DNA of 64,000 bases from CAZKUR01 sp964556005 (GCA_964556005.1 CAZKUR010000002.1:1-64000); one strand, 5' to 3'. Counted from the stretch's first letter, positions 44,985 through 54,682 are shown. Numbers and translations: made by a program. Notes: generated from the letters alone by a model not told the origin.

Positions 44985-46388
44985 ATGCCTTATACGGGAA
45001 TTGCGGATAAAACATCTCTTTTAGAAGCCTCGAACATCTGGAAAGAATGTTTGAAGGTTATAAAAGAAAATGTAACTCAATTAACTTATAATACGTGGTT
45101 TATTCCAATTAGGCCATTAATTGTTGATGAATCAACATTGAAAATTCAGCTTCCGAGTCAATTCTTTTGGGAGTGGATTGATGAGCATTATAATACTCTT
45201 ATCTCCAAAACTATACATGAAGTATTGGGCAATGAAGGAAAATTAGCTTACATTATTTCTGAAGAAACAGAAGAAATAAACCAGGGTGAAGAAGAGATTC
45301 AAAAAACTGTTGATGGGTTTAAATCCAAAGAAACGGTTAAAATAAAACATGAGTTTGAATCTCGTTTAAACCAAAGATACACCTTCGATAACTTTATTAA
45401 GGGCGAAGGTAACCAATTGGCAAGAGCTGCAGCAGGTGCAATCAGCGATAATCCCGGCGGTACTTCTTTCAACCCGTTCTTTATTTACGGCGGGGTCGGG
45501 TTGGGAAAGACTCATCTCGCACAGGCAATCGGTAATAAAATTGCAGATATGTATCCTGAGAAAAGAGTTATTTATTTATCTTCCGATTTATTTACAGTTC
45601 AGTTTGTAGAATCCATTCAGTCGAATAAAGTAAATGATTTTTCAAATTTTTACAGAAGTATGGATGTCCTGATTATCGATGATATTCAATTTTTGATGGG
45701 CAAGGAGAAAACTCAGGATTTATTCTTTCATATTTTTAATACTCTTCATCAATCGGGAAGGCAAATTATTCTCTCGAGCGATAAGCCGCCAAAGGACCTC
45801 CATGGACTTGATGAAAGATTAATATCAAGATTCCAATGGGGATTAACGGCAGATATCCAGCCGCCCGAACTTGAAACCAGGATTGCTATCCTGAATAGAA
45901 AAGCCGAAGATTACGGGATGAGCATCTCTAACGATATTATAGTTTACATTGCTAATGCAATTACTTCCAATATCCGTGAGCTTGAAGGATGCCTCATAAA
46001 GCTGCTTGCCAATTCTTCTTTGAACAACATTGAGATCGATCTTGAACTTGCGAAAAAAACTGTCCGGGAAATTGCCACTGATAGAAAACTCCACATTACG
46101 ATTGAGACTATTACGAAAACTGTCTGTGATTATATGAATATTGCCGAAAATAAAATCAGGGACAAAACAAGAAGGAAAGAAATTGTTCTCGCGAGGCAGA
46201 TTGCGATGTATCTTTCTAAAGAATTGACAAAATCATCGCTTAAAACCATCGGGCTTCATTTCGGAGGCAGAGATCATTCAACCGTAATTCATGCATGCAA
46301 TTCAATCGAGGAAGCAAAATTAGTTGATCCTTCTTTAAAAGAATTGGTGAACAGCTTAAGATCTCAAATTGAACTTAGCTCGTCATAA
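44985..46388 (+). CDS. dnaA: Chromosomal replication initiator DnaA
   Basis: A 467-residue DnaA. Domain I occupies about 10-90, a short linker domain II about 91-125, and the AAA+ domain III contains Walker A GGVGLGKT (169-176), Walker B VLIIDDIQFL and sensor motifs such as DERLISRFQWG. Domain IV ends with the DNA-binding signature FGGRDHSTVIHACNSIE. It binds DnaA boxes and opens the origin. As in most Bacteroidota-related genomes dnaN does not follow. Confidence 0.98.
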   Translation: MPYTGIADKTSLLEASNIWKECLKVIKENVTQLTYNTWFIPIRPLIVDESTLKIQLPSQFFWEWIDEHYNTLISKTIHEVLGNEGKLAYIISEETEEINQGEEEIQKTVDGFKSKETVKIKHEFESRLNQRYTFDNFIKGEGNQLARAAAGAISDNPGGTSFNPFFIYGGVGLGKTHLAQAIGNKIADMYPEKRVIYLSSDLFTVQFVESIQSNKVNDFSNFYRSMDVLIIDDIQFLMGKEKTQDLFFHIFNTLHQSGRQIILSSDKPPKDLHGLDERLISRFQWGLTADIQPPELETRIAILNRKAEDYGMSISNDIIVYIANAITSNIRELEGCLIKLLANSSLNNIEIDLELAKKTVREIATDRKLHITIETITKTVCDYMNIAENKIRDKTRRKEIVLARQIAMYLSKELTKSSLKTIGLHFGGRDHSTVIHACNSIEEAKLVDPSLKELVNSLRSQIELSSS

Positions 46389-46403
46389 ATTACTAATAAA
46401 AGA

Positions 46404-46456
46404 AAATCTATTCTGAATTCGGAATTTAATTCATTTCAAAATAAAAGAATAGATTT
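46404..46456 (+). terminator. Probable dnaA terminator
   Basis: A perfect 11-bp inverted repeat AAATCTATTCT (46404-46414) and AGAATAGATTT (46446-46456) starts 15 bp after the dnaA stop; CTTTTTATTC follows a few bases later. The 31-nt loop is long, so efficiency is uncertain. Confidence 0.45.
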
Positions 46457-46501
46457 GCAAAACTTTTTATTCTTGTTCGGGGGATTTCTGTATTTTAAAC
46501 C

Positions 46502-47446
46502 ATGCAGAATATTATTTTTATCGCAAACAATGTTGCTCCTGTTTTTCTAATCGTTGCCGTCGGAATCTTACTTAGGCAAATTAAACTCATCAACGACAAT
46601 TTTATCAGTTTAGCATCTAAAATTGTTTTTACGATTTCTCTACCTGCATTAGTATTTAGCGAATTATCCAGGTTTGATTTAAGCAAAGTATTTAATGTCA
46701 ACGAGATAATTTTTATTTATGCTGCTACACTTGTATCGTTTCTGCTTGTATGGTTTTTGACTATTCCCGTCTTAAAAGACGGCCGTGACAGGAGTGCATT
46801 TATTCAGGGAGCTTTCCGGGGCAATTTTGCAATTGTCGGACTTGCTTTAATAGATAGTATGTTCGGTAAAGGCGGACTTGGAAAAGGATCGATTGTATTG
46901 GCATTTGTTATTCCACTTTATAATGTACTTGCCGTTATTGCGCTTACCGTTCCGATGAAAAAAGAAAAAGGATTGAATATTCCCAAAACATTGCTTGAAA
47001 TTTTGAAAAATCCTCTAATAATTGCCGTAGTTATTTCACTGCCTTTTTCAATTTTTAAGATTCATTTAATTAGTATAGTTTCTGATAGTATAAATTATTT
47101 GGCTGCGCTTGCGCTTCCTCTTGCTCTTATTTGTATCGGCGGTTCTTTAAATTTAAAGGAAATTAAACAAGCATCGGTAAAAGCTTTTTCGGCATCAGCT
47201 TATAAAATTATCTTCATTCCGACGGTATTTACTTATGCAGCATTTTTGTTTGGCTTTAAAGGAGAGCAGCTTGGAATAATGTTCTTTTTATTTTCAAGCC
47301 CGACTGCAGTTTCCAGCTTCATTATGGCAGAGGCGATGGGAAGCAACGGAAAACTTGCCGGCAACATAATTTTAATTTCAACTATCGGATCTGTTATTAC
47401 AATTTCCGCAGGTTTAGTTATATTAAAATCTTTCAATTTGATTTAA
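46502..47446 (+). CDS. AEC family transporter (auxin-efflux-carrier type permease)
   Basis: A 314-residue inner-membrane protein with about ten helices in two inverted five-helix repeats. The N-terminal IANNVAPVFLIVAVGILLRQIKLI and the middle ALALPLALICIGGSLNLKEI are typical of bacterial AEC (malate/auxin efflux carrier) proteins, which move organic acids or amino-acid derivatives. Substrate is unknown. It lies 13 bp before the AmgK-like gene on the same strand, but no functional link is obvious. Confidence 0.88.
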   Translation: MQNIIFIANNVAPVFLIVAVGILLRQIKLINDNFISLASKIVFTISLPALVFSELSRFDLSKVFNVNEIIFIYAATLVSFLLVWFLTIPVLKDGRDRSAFIQGAFRGNFAIVGLALIDSMFGKGGLGKGSIVLAFVIPLYNVLAVIALTVPMKKEKGLNIPKTLLEILKNPLIIAVVISLPFSIFKIHLISIVSDSINYLAALALPLALICIGGSLNLKEIKQASVKAFSASAYKIIFIPTVFTYAAFLFGFKGEQLGIMFFLFSSPTAVSSFIMAEAMGSNGKLAGNIILISTIGSVITISAGLVILKSFNLI

Positions 47447-47459
47447 CAATATTTTGAAA

Positions 47460-48832
47460 ATGGAAAAAGCAATTCAAAATGAGCTAATACGGTTATTTGA
47501 GAATTGGAGCGGCAGAAAGTACGAAAAATTCCAGCCTTTACCTTCTTCAGGCTCATATAGAAAATACTTCAGAATATCCTCTGGAGATAGGAAAGCTATT
47601 GGAGTTTTTAATTCAGATAAAAAAGAAAATCTATCATTTACAAAATTCACCGAACACTTTTTGCAAAAAGGTTTGCCGGTTCCTGAATTATATTCTATTG
47701 ATCTTGAAAAAGATAACTATTTAATTCAGGACTTAGGCGATTCGACACTATTCGACATCGTATCTACCGAAAGGGAAAAAGATAAAATCCATGGTCAAAC
47801 AATGCTTTTATATAAAAGAGCGATAGAAAAGTTACCGGAATTTCAAATTCTTGCACATAAAGGATTGGATTATAAATACTGCTATCCGCGTCAGGTTTTC
47901 GACAAGCAGTCAATGATGTGGGATCTTAATTATTTTAAATATTATTTCCTAAAGCTTGCGAAGATTTCTTTTGACGAGCAGAAGTTGGAAGACAACTTCG
48001 ATGCTCTCACCAAATTTTTGCTGAAAGCTGATAATAATTTTTTTATGTACAGGGATTTCCAGTCACGGAATATAATGATTGTCGATAATGAACCTTACTT
48101 TATAGATTATCAGGGAGGAAGAAAAGGACCTCTTCAATACGATTTAGCTTCATTACTCTTTGATGCAAAAGCAAACTTACCTGAACAAAACAGGGTTGAA
48201 CTTTTAGAATATTATATCGACGTTGTCCACGAATTTATCAATATTGACAGGGAGAAGTTTCTTGACTTTTATTACGGCTTCGTGTTAATTAGAATGCTGC
48301 AGGCAATGGGAGCTTACGGATTTAGAGGATTTTATGAAGGGAAAACACATTTCCTAAAAAGTATACCTTATGCAATTAAAAATCTAGATTGGTTTGTAAA
48401 TAATACGGAACTTCCGGTTAAATTGCCTTTTTTATTTGAAGTTTTGAAAAAAATTGTCTCGTCGGATGAATTAAAAAAGTATAATAATGATAATGAAAAT
48501 GCAAATAAATTAACTGCTGAAATACACAGCTTTTCTTATAAAAACGGCATTCCAATTGATGCAAGCGGTAATGGCGGAGGGTTTGTATTCGACTGCAGGG
48601 CAATTCATAATCCGGGCAGATATGAGGAGTATAAAGATTTAACCGGATTAGATGCACAGGTAAAAAAATTTCTCGAAGAAAGATCCGGAGTAAATACTTT
48701 TTTAGAGAATGTTTTCAATTTAGTGGATCTGTCGGTTGAAGAATACACTGTAAGGAATTTTAATCATTTATTGATTAATTTTGGATGTACCGGCGGCAGG
48801 CATAGATCAGTTTATTGTGCTGAAAAATTAGC
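47460..48832 (+). CDS. AmgK-like sugar kinase fused to a RapZ C-terminal domain, cut by the assembly gap
   Basis: About 457 residues are visible from the ATG at 47460. The first 330 form an aminoglycoside-phosphotransferase-fold kinase: nucleotide loop PSSGSYRKYFRIS, catalytic loop YRDFQSRNIM (D199) and metal-binding FIDYQGGRKGPL. This is the pattern of AmgK, the anomeric MurNAc/GlcNAc kinase of cell-wall recycling. From about residue 354 a RapZ C-terminal domain follows (SFSYKNGIP, FDCRAIHNPGRY, FGCTGGRHRSVYCAEKL). In E. coli RapZ senses glucosamine-6-phosphate. The frame runs into the N stretch, so the last few dozen residues are missing. MurU-type sequence appears directly after the gap. 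Confidence 0.8.
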
Positions 48833-48932
48833 NNNNNNNNNNNNNNNNNNNNNNNNNNNNNNNNNNNNNNNNNNNNNNNNNNNNNNNNNNNNNNNNNNNN
48901 NNNNNNNNNNNNNNNNNNNNNNNNNNNNNNNN
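48833..48932. other. Assembly gap of 100 N
   Basis: One hundred unknown bases join two contigs. The open frame that seems to run through it (a single 680-residue protein) is an artefact: the residues before belong to a RapZ domain and those after to a nucleotidyltransferase lacking its start. The real gap size is probably not 100 bp. Confidence 0.97.
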
Positions 48933-49505
48933 CATCATTTCCCTGAAAAGATTAAATCTTTTTTAAAAACAAAAAATAATTTTAATATAAAGATTGAACT
49001 TTCCGATGAATCGGATAAACTCCTTGATACTGGAGGGGGATTGAAAAAGGCTTTATGGTTTTTTAATGGAGATGATCCTTTTCTTGTTTATAATGTTGAT
49101 ATTCTTTCAAATATTGATTTAAAGAAATTAGTCGATTTCCATTTAAAGGGTAAATCGCTTGTAACTCTTTCTGTAAAAGAAAGAAAATCAGACCGGTATT
49201 TTTTATTTGACGAAAATAAAATCTTATCCGGCTGGAAAAATATTAAATCGAATGAAATAAAAATTGTAAGAAATATTCAAAAAGAATTAATGGAATTAGC
49301 TTTTAACGGAATACAAATTCTTGATCCGAAAATTTTTTCTTTGATGCCGGAGAAAGATATTTTTTCACTCATTGATCTGTACCTTTCAGTTGCGGAGAAA
49401 AATGATATTTTAGGATTAGAAGACGATTATTCATTTTTTTTAGATGTTGGTAAAAAAGAAAATCTAATTGAAGCTGAAAAATTATATTCAAGGCTTGATC
49501 TTTAA
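48933..49505 (+). CDS. MurU-like sugar-1-phosphate nucleotidyltransferase, N-terminus lost in the gap
   Basis: 191 residues of a GT-A-fold nucleotidyltransferase. Visible motifs are VHHF-type HHFPEKIKSFL at the very start, SDKLLDTGGGLKKALWFF, and the metal/sugar site FLVYNVDILSNIDL (DP/NVD). The final DDYSFFLDVGKKENLIEAEKL closes the fold. The N-terminal GxGTRxxPLT nucleotide loop lies in the unknown bases. With the AmgK-like kinase it would make UDP-MurNAc or UDP-GlcNAc from recycled wall sugars, as MurU does in Pseudomonas. That pathway is inferred from family and order. Confidence 0.8.
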   Translation, partial: HHFPEKIKSFLKTKNNFNIKIELSDESDKLLDTGGGLKKALWFFNGDDPFLVYNVDILSNIDLKKLVDFHLKGKSLVTLSVKERKSDRYFLFDENKILSGWKNIKSNEIKIVRNIQKELMELAFNGIQILDPKIFSLMPEKDIFSLIDLYLSVAEKNDILGLEDDYSFFLDVGKKENLIEAEKLYSRLDL

Positions 49506-49599
49506 TATGCAAAAAAAGATAACATCTTCTCACGGAGAATTTCACGTTGAAGAGATGTCTCTTTGAGTTCCCATTTTAAAATAAATATGGAGAATCAAA

Positions 49600-49899
49600 A
49601 TGAAAGTAATAGCCGATTTATGTCTGGTACCACTTGGAGTAGGTATCTCCGTTTCAAAATATATAGCCGAGTGTGAAAAAATATTCAAAGAAGCCGGCCT
49701 GAATCCGAGGCTTCATGGATATGGAACAAACATTGAAGGCGAATGGGATGAGGTATTCAATGCAATAAAAAAATGTCATGAGGTAATTCATAAATTGGGT
49801 GCGCCAAGGGTATCGTCGGAACTCAGATTTGGTACAAGAACCGACCGCGAGCAGACCATCGATGATAAAATAAAAAGTGTTGAAAGTAAAATGAAATAA
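49600..49899 (+). CDS. MTH1187/YqgV-type thiamine-binding protein
   Basis: A 99-residue protein with the ferredoxin-like fold of the DUF77 family. ADLCLVPLGVGISVSKYIAECEKIFKEAGL and LHGYGTNIEGEWDEVF are characteristic, and homologues bind thiamine. A good ribosome-binding site (TGGAGAA) precedes the ATG. No TPP riboswitch is found upstream. It is followed five bases later by the CYTH gene. Confidence 0.88.
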   Translation: MKVIADLCLVPLGVGISVSKYIAECEKIFKEAGLNPRLHGYGTNIEGEWDEVFNAIKKCHEVIHKLGAPRVSSELRFGTRTDREQTIDDKIKSVESKMK

Positions 49900-49904
49900 A
49901 ATTA

Positions 49905-50387
49905 ATGAGCAGTAAAAAGAATAAAGAAATAGAGTTTAAATTTCTTGTCGCTTCCAATAAATGGCGCAAAAATGCAAAGGGAATAACATACCGGCAGGGT
50001 TATCTTTCAACCGACCCCGGTAGAGTCGTAAGAGTAAGATTGGAAGGTGAAATCGGCAAATTGACTATAAAAGGAAAAAGAAAAGGTCCCGAAGCAGACG
50101 AGTTTGAATATGGGATTCCCAAACCCGATGCTGAATATTTATTAGAACATTTGTGTCTAAAACCTTTAATTGAAAAAACGAGATACAAAATTGAATTTGA
50201 TGGAAACATCTGGGAAGTGGACGAATTCCATGGAGTGAATAAAGGATTGATCTTAGCTGAAATTGAAGTCGAATCAAAGGATCAGAAATTTCGAAAACCG
50301 GTTTGGATTGGTGAAGATGTTACCAAAGATCCGGGATATAGAAATGCAAATTTGGTTGCTAATCCATATTCAAAATGGAAGAAATGA
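49905..50387 (+). CDS. CYTH domain triphosphate tunnel metalloenzyme
   Basis: A 160-residue protein with the CYTH signature ExExK at residues 8-13 (KEIEFKFLV), and tunnel-lining charged residues in RQGYLS, RVRLEG, KLTIKGKRKG, EKTRYKIEF, WEVDEFHG and LAEIEVES. Single-domain bacterial CYTH proteins are inorganic triphosphatases or, rarely, class IV adenylate cyclases; the activity cannot be told from sequence alone. It is probably co-transcribed with the thiamine-binding protein gene. Confidence 0.88.
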   Translation: MSSKKNKEIEFKFLVASNKWRKNAKGITYRQGYLSTDPGRVVRVRLEGEIGKLTIKGKRKGPEADEFEYGIPKPDAEYLLEHLCLKPLIEKTRYKIEFDGNIWEVDEFHGVNKGLILAEIEVESKDQKFRKPVWIGEDVTKDPGYRNANLVANPYSKWKK

Positions 50388-50496
50388 AGCGAGAGATAAA
50401 ATAATTTCTTGATTAATAACTACAAAAAAAAGGTCCATTGAATTTCGAAGTCTAATTTTCCATATTCCTTTGAAAATCTAAGGCGGTCATTTAAAA

Positions 50497-51068
50497 ATGT
50501 TAAAAACCAAAACATACATTACTCCTGAAGAATATCTTGAGATTGAACGGAAAGCGGAATTTAAAAGTGAATATTTTAACGGTGAAATGTTTGCTTTGGC
50601 TGGAACAACCAAAGAGCATAATGTTATTATGGTTTACTTAATAAAAAGTCTTGCAACTCAGTTATCTGATAAATCATGCTAGGTTTATACAAATGATATA
50701 AGATTAAAAGTTCATACAAGCGATTATATACTTATCCTGATATTGCAGTTGTCTGCGGAGAACAAAAATTTGAAGATGATGTGTTTGATACTCTACTTAA
50801 TCCAACTTTGATAATAGAAATACTTTCCGAATCAACCGAAGCGCATGATAGGGGGAAAAAGTTTGAAAACTATCTTCTGCTCGAATCTTTGAAAGAATAT
50901 GTGCTTGTTTCCCATACACACTATAAAATTGAAAAATATCTAAAACAGGATAATAATACCTGGCTTCTTACCGAAGAAGCTGACCCGGAAAAATCTATAG
51001 AGTTATCATCAATTAATTGCTCCCTGCTTTTAAAAGAAGTCTATAGAAATGTTGAATTTAAGGAGTAA
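50497..51068 (+). pseudogene. Uma2 family (DUF820) nuclease gene with stop and frameshift
   Basis: The gene begins MLKTKTYITPEEYLEIERKAEFKSEYFNGEMFALAGTT in pieces of the Uma2 pattern and continues to SDKSC, where TAG (50680-50682) interrupts the frame. The same frame continues as VYTNDIRLKVHTSD, then one base appears to be missing near 50725, after which the original sequence resumes as YTYPDIAVVCGEQKFEDD and runs to the normal end at 51068. Both lesions are needed to explain the break. The fold is PD-(D/E)XK nuclease-like with the catalytic region PDIAVVC and IIEILSEST. It could be a true pseudogene or reflect assembly errors near a contig end. Confidence 0.8.
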
Positions 51069-51128
51069 ACGATTAATTCTTTTTTAACGAAAAAATATTC
51101 ATCCCTTTTCATTGTAACAATATAACAC

Positions 51129-54100
51129 TCAATCATACTCATCCCAGCTTTTAATATCCAGATTTTCCGGTTTATATCTTTGAATTGCTTTTACAAATCT
51201 CTTTGCAAATTGGACATTTGTAAATAGAGGAATGTTTAAGTCGATGGCTTTTCTTCTAATTATATAATCACTGTCAAGTTCCACCTTCTCTGCAGTCTTT
51301 GGAATGTTAATAACAAGATCGATTTTTCCATCATTCATGTAAGTTAAAATGCCAGGCTCTTCTTTATCAAATGGTCTGTACAGAACCTCGACATTCATAC
51401 TGTTTTTATTGTAGAAATCTGCAGTTCCCTGAGTACCGTAAAATTTCAAGCCCATATCTCTTAATACATGAAGGTCCTCAAGAAGTTCGGCTTTATTTTT
51501 TAACGTACCGGTGGAAAGCATAACCGCCTTTTTAGGAATTCTATGTCCTGTCGAAATTAAGCTTTTTAGAAATGCTTCATTAAAATCGTCGCCGAGACAT
51601 GCAACCTCGCCGGTTGATGACATTTCAACTCCCGTAACAGGGTCTGATCCCTTTAATCTTGTAAAAGAAAATTGGGAAGCCTTAACTCCGACATAATCCA
51701 GATCAAAAGATGAGCGGTCAATTTTCGGAACTCGTTCTCCCATCATTAATTTAGTCGCAATTTCAATAAAATTTATTTTCAGAGTTTTGGAAACGAATGG
51801 AAAACTTCTCGACGCCCGCAAATTGCATTCGATAACTTTTACGTCGTTATCTTTTGCGATAAACTGCATATTGAACGGACCGGTTATTTCAAGAGCTTTT
51901 GCAATTTGTTTTGTAATCATTTTAACGCGGCGCATAGTTTCGAGGTAAGTTCTCTGCGGCGGCAGAACCATTGTAGCATCTCCCGAATGTACACCGGCAT
52001 TTTCCACATGTTCGGAAATTGCATAGCAGAAAAGATCACCATTATCGGCAACTGCATCCACCTCAATTTCTCTGGCTTCGGTTATGAATTTGCTGATTAC
52101 AACCGGATGCTCTTTATTTAAGTCGGTAGCGATTTTCAAATAAGCTTCAAGCTCATCTTCGGAAAGAACAATGCTCATTGCCGCACCGCTTAAAACATAG
52201 CTCGGCCTTATTAAAACCGGGTAGTCAACTTTTTTAGCAAATTGTTTAGCTTCATCAAGATTACTCAGCTCTTTCCATTCCGGCTGATCGACTCCAATTG
52301 TATCGAGAATCCGAGAAAATTTATGACGGCTTTCTGCATTATCGATTTGTACGGGTGAGGTGCCTATAATTTTTATCCCCGCATTATGCAGTTTTATTGC
52401 AAGGTTATTCGGGGTTTGTCCACCCATCGAAACAATTATTCCTTCGGGATTTTCAATATCGTATATATCCAAGACTCTTTCAAAAGTCAGCTGTTCAAAA
52501 TAAAGCTTGTCGCAGATATCATAATCCGTACTGACGGTTTCCGGGTTACAGTTTATCATTATAGTTTTTTTATCGAGCTTGTTCAATGTGAGAACAGCAT
52601 TTACGCAGCACCAATCAAATTCCACAGACGATCCGATTCTGTAAGCGCCGCTGCCCAAAACAACTATCTGATTTTTTTCTCCCGGTTTAATATCATTTTC
52701 GATTCCGTGATAAGTTAAGTAAAGATAATTTGTTTGTGCCGGGTACTCTGCCGCAAGGGTATCGATTTGTTTAATAACCGGAGTAATCTTCAATGATTTT
52801 CTATAATTTCTAACTTCAAGTTCCGAAGAACTTGTTAAATCGGCAATTTGATAATCTGAAAATCCGTATTCTTTTGCCTCACGCATTAGTTCGGTTGAAA
52901 TATTATTCAACTCAAGACCCTGTAGTTTCTTTTCGGTTTCAACAATGTTTTTCATTTTATAGAGGAACCATCGATCTATTTTCGATAATTCATGAACTCT
53001 ATCAACCGAATATCCTTTTTCCAAAGCAGATGCAATTGCAAATATTCTCTTATCAGTAGGTTCGGATATTTCTTTATCTAGATCGTTAAAAGTTAAATCA
53101 TTTCCTGTAAATCCAATCATTCCCACATCGAGCATTCTTATTGCTTTCTGAAGAACCTCTTCAAAAGATCTGCTGAGAGACATAACTTCCCCGACAGATT
53201 TCATCTCGGAACCAAGCTGAGTATTTACCTGTCTGAATTTTTGCAAATCCCATCGCGGAAATTTGAGTGCGATATAATCGAGTGCAGGTTCAAAACATGC
53301 TGAAGTTTCCTGTGTAATTATATTTTCAACTTCGTTAAGTGCATAACCTAATGCTAATTTTGTTGCGATAAATGCAAGCGGATATCCCGTGGCTTTAGAT
53401 GCAAGAGCGGAACTTCTGCTTAATCTTGCGTTTACTTCAATTATCCTGTAATCGTCCGAGTTTGGATCAAGAGCATATTGAATGTTGCATTCCCCAATTA
53501 CACCAAGATGGCGGATGAGCTTAATTCCGATCGAACGAAGCATAAAGTTTTCATGTGCGGAAAGAGTTTGAATAGGCGCTACGACAATACTATCTCCCGT
53601 GTGAATTCCCATCGGGTCGACATTTTCCATCGAGCAGACCGTAATACAATTATTGTATTTATCCCGTACAATTTCATATTCGACTTCTTTCCATCCGTAA
53701 AGAGATTCTTCAATTAAAATCTGGTTTGTAAATGAAAATGCGCGCCGTGCTTTTTCAAATAACTCTTCTTTGTTATTGACTATTCCCGATCCCAAACCGC
53801 CAAGTGCGTATGCAATTCTAACCATAACCGGGTAGCCGATTTTTTCTGCTGATTTAACAGCCTCATCAACATTTTTTGCAGTTTCACTTATTGCAGCTTT
53901 CAATCCTATTTCGGTTACTTTTTGTCTGAACAACAATCTGTCTTCAGTTGATTGAATAGCTTCTACTGATGTTCCTAAAACTTTAATATTATTTTCTTTT
54001 AAAATTCCTTTTTCAAAAAGTTCTACTCCGACATTCAATGCTGTTTGTCCACCGAATTGAAGAAGGATACTGTCCGGATGTTCTTTTTTTATAACTCTTT

Positions 54101-54323
54101 CAACAAACTCGGTTGTTATCGGGAGGAAGTAGACTTTATCCGCGAAATCCTCGGAGGTTTGTATCGTAGCAATATTCGGATTTATCAGAATGGAAGTAAT
54201 CCCGTCTTCTTTTAATGCTTTTATTGCCTGGCTTCCTGAGTAATCAAACTCGCCTGCCTGCCCGATTTGCAATGCCCCCGACCCCAATATCAAAACTTTT
54301 TTTGGTTTTCCTTTTTTTATCAT
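51129..54323 (-). CDS. carB: Carbamoyl-phosphate synthase large subunit
   Basis: A full-length 1064-residue CarB with two homologous ATP-grasp halves, an oligomerisation domain between them and a C-terminal MGS-like allosteric domain (about 930-1064). The N-terminal LILGSGALQIGQAGEFDYSG and the repeat in the second half (VVLGSGAYRIGSSVEFDWC) are the expected phosphate/ATP-binding starts. It makes carbamoyl phosphate from bicarbonate, ATP and CarA-derived ammonia for pyrimidine and arginine synthesis. It is separated from carA by 440 bp holding the inverted-repeat element. Confidence 0.97.
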   Translation of the reverse strand: MIKKGKPKKVLILGSGALQIGQAGEFDYSGSQAIKALKEDGITSILINPNIATIQTSEDFADKVYFLPITTEFVERVIKKEHPDSILLQFGGQTALNVGVELFEKGILKENNIKVLGTSVEAIQSTEDRLLFRQKVTEIGLKAAISETAKNVDEAVKSAEKIGYPVMVRIAYALGGLGSGIVNNKEELFEKARRAFSFTNQILIEESLYGWKEVEYEIVRDKYNNCITVCSMENVDPMGIHTGDSIVVAPIQTLSAHENFMLRSIGIKLIRHLGVIGECNIQYALDPNSDDYRIIEVNARLSRSSALASKATGYPLAFIATKLALGYALNEVENIITQETSACFEPALDYIALKFPRWDLQKFRQVNTQLGSEMKSVGEVMSLSRSFEEVLQKAIRMLDVGMIGFTGNDLTFNDLDKEISEPTDKRIFAIASALEKGYSVDRVHELSKIDRWFLYKMKNIVETEKKLQGLELNNISTELMREAKEYGFSDYQIADLTSSSELEVRNYRKSLKITPVIKQIDTLAAEYPAQTNYLYLTYHGIENDIKPGEKNQIVVLGSGAYRIGSSVEFDWCCVNAVLTLNKLDKKTIMINCNPETVSTDYDICDKLYFEQLTFERVLDIYDIENPEGIIVSMGGQTPNNLAIKLHNAGIKIIGTSPVQIDNAESRHKFSRILDTIGVDQPEWKELSNLDEAKQFAKKVDYPVLIRPSYVLSGAAMSIVLSEDELEAYLKIATDLNKEHPVVISKFITEAREIEVDAVADNGDLFCYAISEHVENAGVHSGDATMVLPPQRTYLETMRRVKMITKQIAKALEITGPFNMQFIAKDNDVKVIECNLRASRSFPFVSKTLKINFIEIATKLMMGERVPKIDRSSFDLDYVGVKASQFSFTRLKGSDPVTGVEMSSTGEVACLGDDFNEAFLKSLISTGHRIPKKAVMLSTGTLKNKAELLEDLHVLRDMGLKFYGTQGTADFYNKNSMNVEVLYRPFDKEEPGILTYMNDGKIDLVINIPKTAEKVELDSDYIIRRKAIDLNIPLFTNVQFAKRFVKAIQRYKPENLDIKSWDEYD

Positions 54324-54366
54324 AAAAAAAATTCTCTTTAAGATAGATAAATAATATAATTAAGAG

Positions 54367-54396
54367 ATTGTCATGCTGAACTTGTTTCAGCATCTC
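54367..54396 (+). repeat. Left 30-bp terminal inverted repeat
   Basis: The repeat starts ATTGTCAT and ends ATCTC. Internally ATGCTGAA (54373-54380) pairs with TTCAGCAT (54386-54393) around CTTGT, forming an 8-bp hairpin. It matches the reverse complement of 54706-54735 except at four positions that change in pairs and keep the stem. Confidence 0.9.
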
Positions 54397-54424
54397 AATT
54401 TTAATATTTAGGGGATATATCTCT

Positions 54425-54682
54425 TCATTCCTTATTTACAGATTCAATTAAATTAATTTTCCATTGACGATGCCAATTCTTAAGTTGTTTTTCCCGGTGA
54501 ATGGCATCATTAATATTATTAAAAGTCTCGAAATAGATTAGTTTTGTTAAATTATATTTTTTAGTAAATCCATCAATCAGTTTATTTTTATGCTCGTAAA
54601 CTCTTCTAACCAAATCATCAGTAACACCAATATATAGCATCTTTGAATTGTTAGCCATGATACAAACGTAATAATTTTTCAT
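54425..54682 (-). CDS. Small GIY-YIG domain nuclease
   Basis: An 85-residue single-domain GIY-YIG protein (UPF0213-like size). The motif pair is YYV (4-6) and YIG (17-19), followed by R26, H31 in VYEHKN and metal ligand E64 in HREKQLKNW. All catalytic positions of the fold are present. The C-terminus ends at SVNKE, slightly shorter than usual. It lies between carA and carB in the same direction and inside the inverted repeats. It has no clear ribosome-binding site. GIY-YIG proteins of this size are common in Bacteroidota-type genomes and are largely uncharacterised. Confidence 0.85.
   Translation of the reverse strand: MKNYYVCIMANNSKMLYIGVTDDLVRRVYEHKNKLIDGFTKKYNLTKLIYFETFNNINDAIHREKQLKNWHRQWKINLIESVNKE

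Noticed and set aside
47454..49505. Single 683-residue protein across the N stretch
   Set aside because: The two sides belong to different protein families, and the frame through the unknown bases is accidental.
49506..49599. Possible TPP riboswitch before the thiamine-binding protein gene
   Set aside because: A partial stem (ACATCT/AGATGT) is present, but the conserved TPP motifs CTGAGA and ACCTGA are missing.
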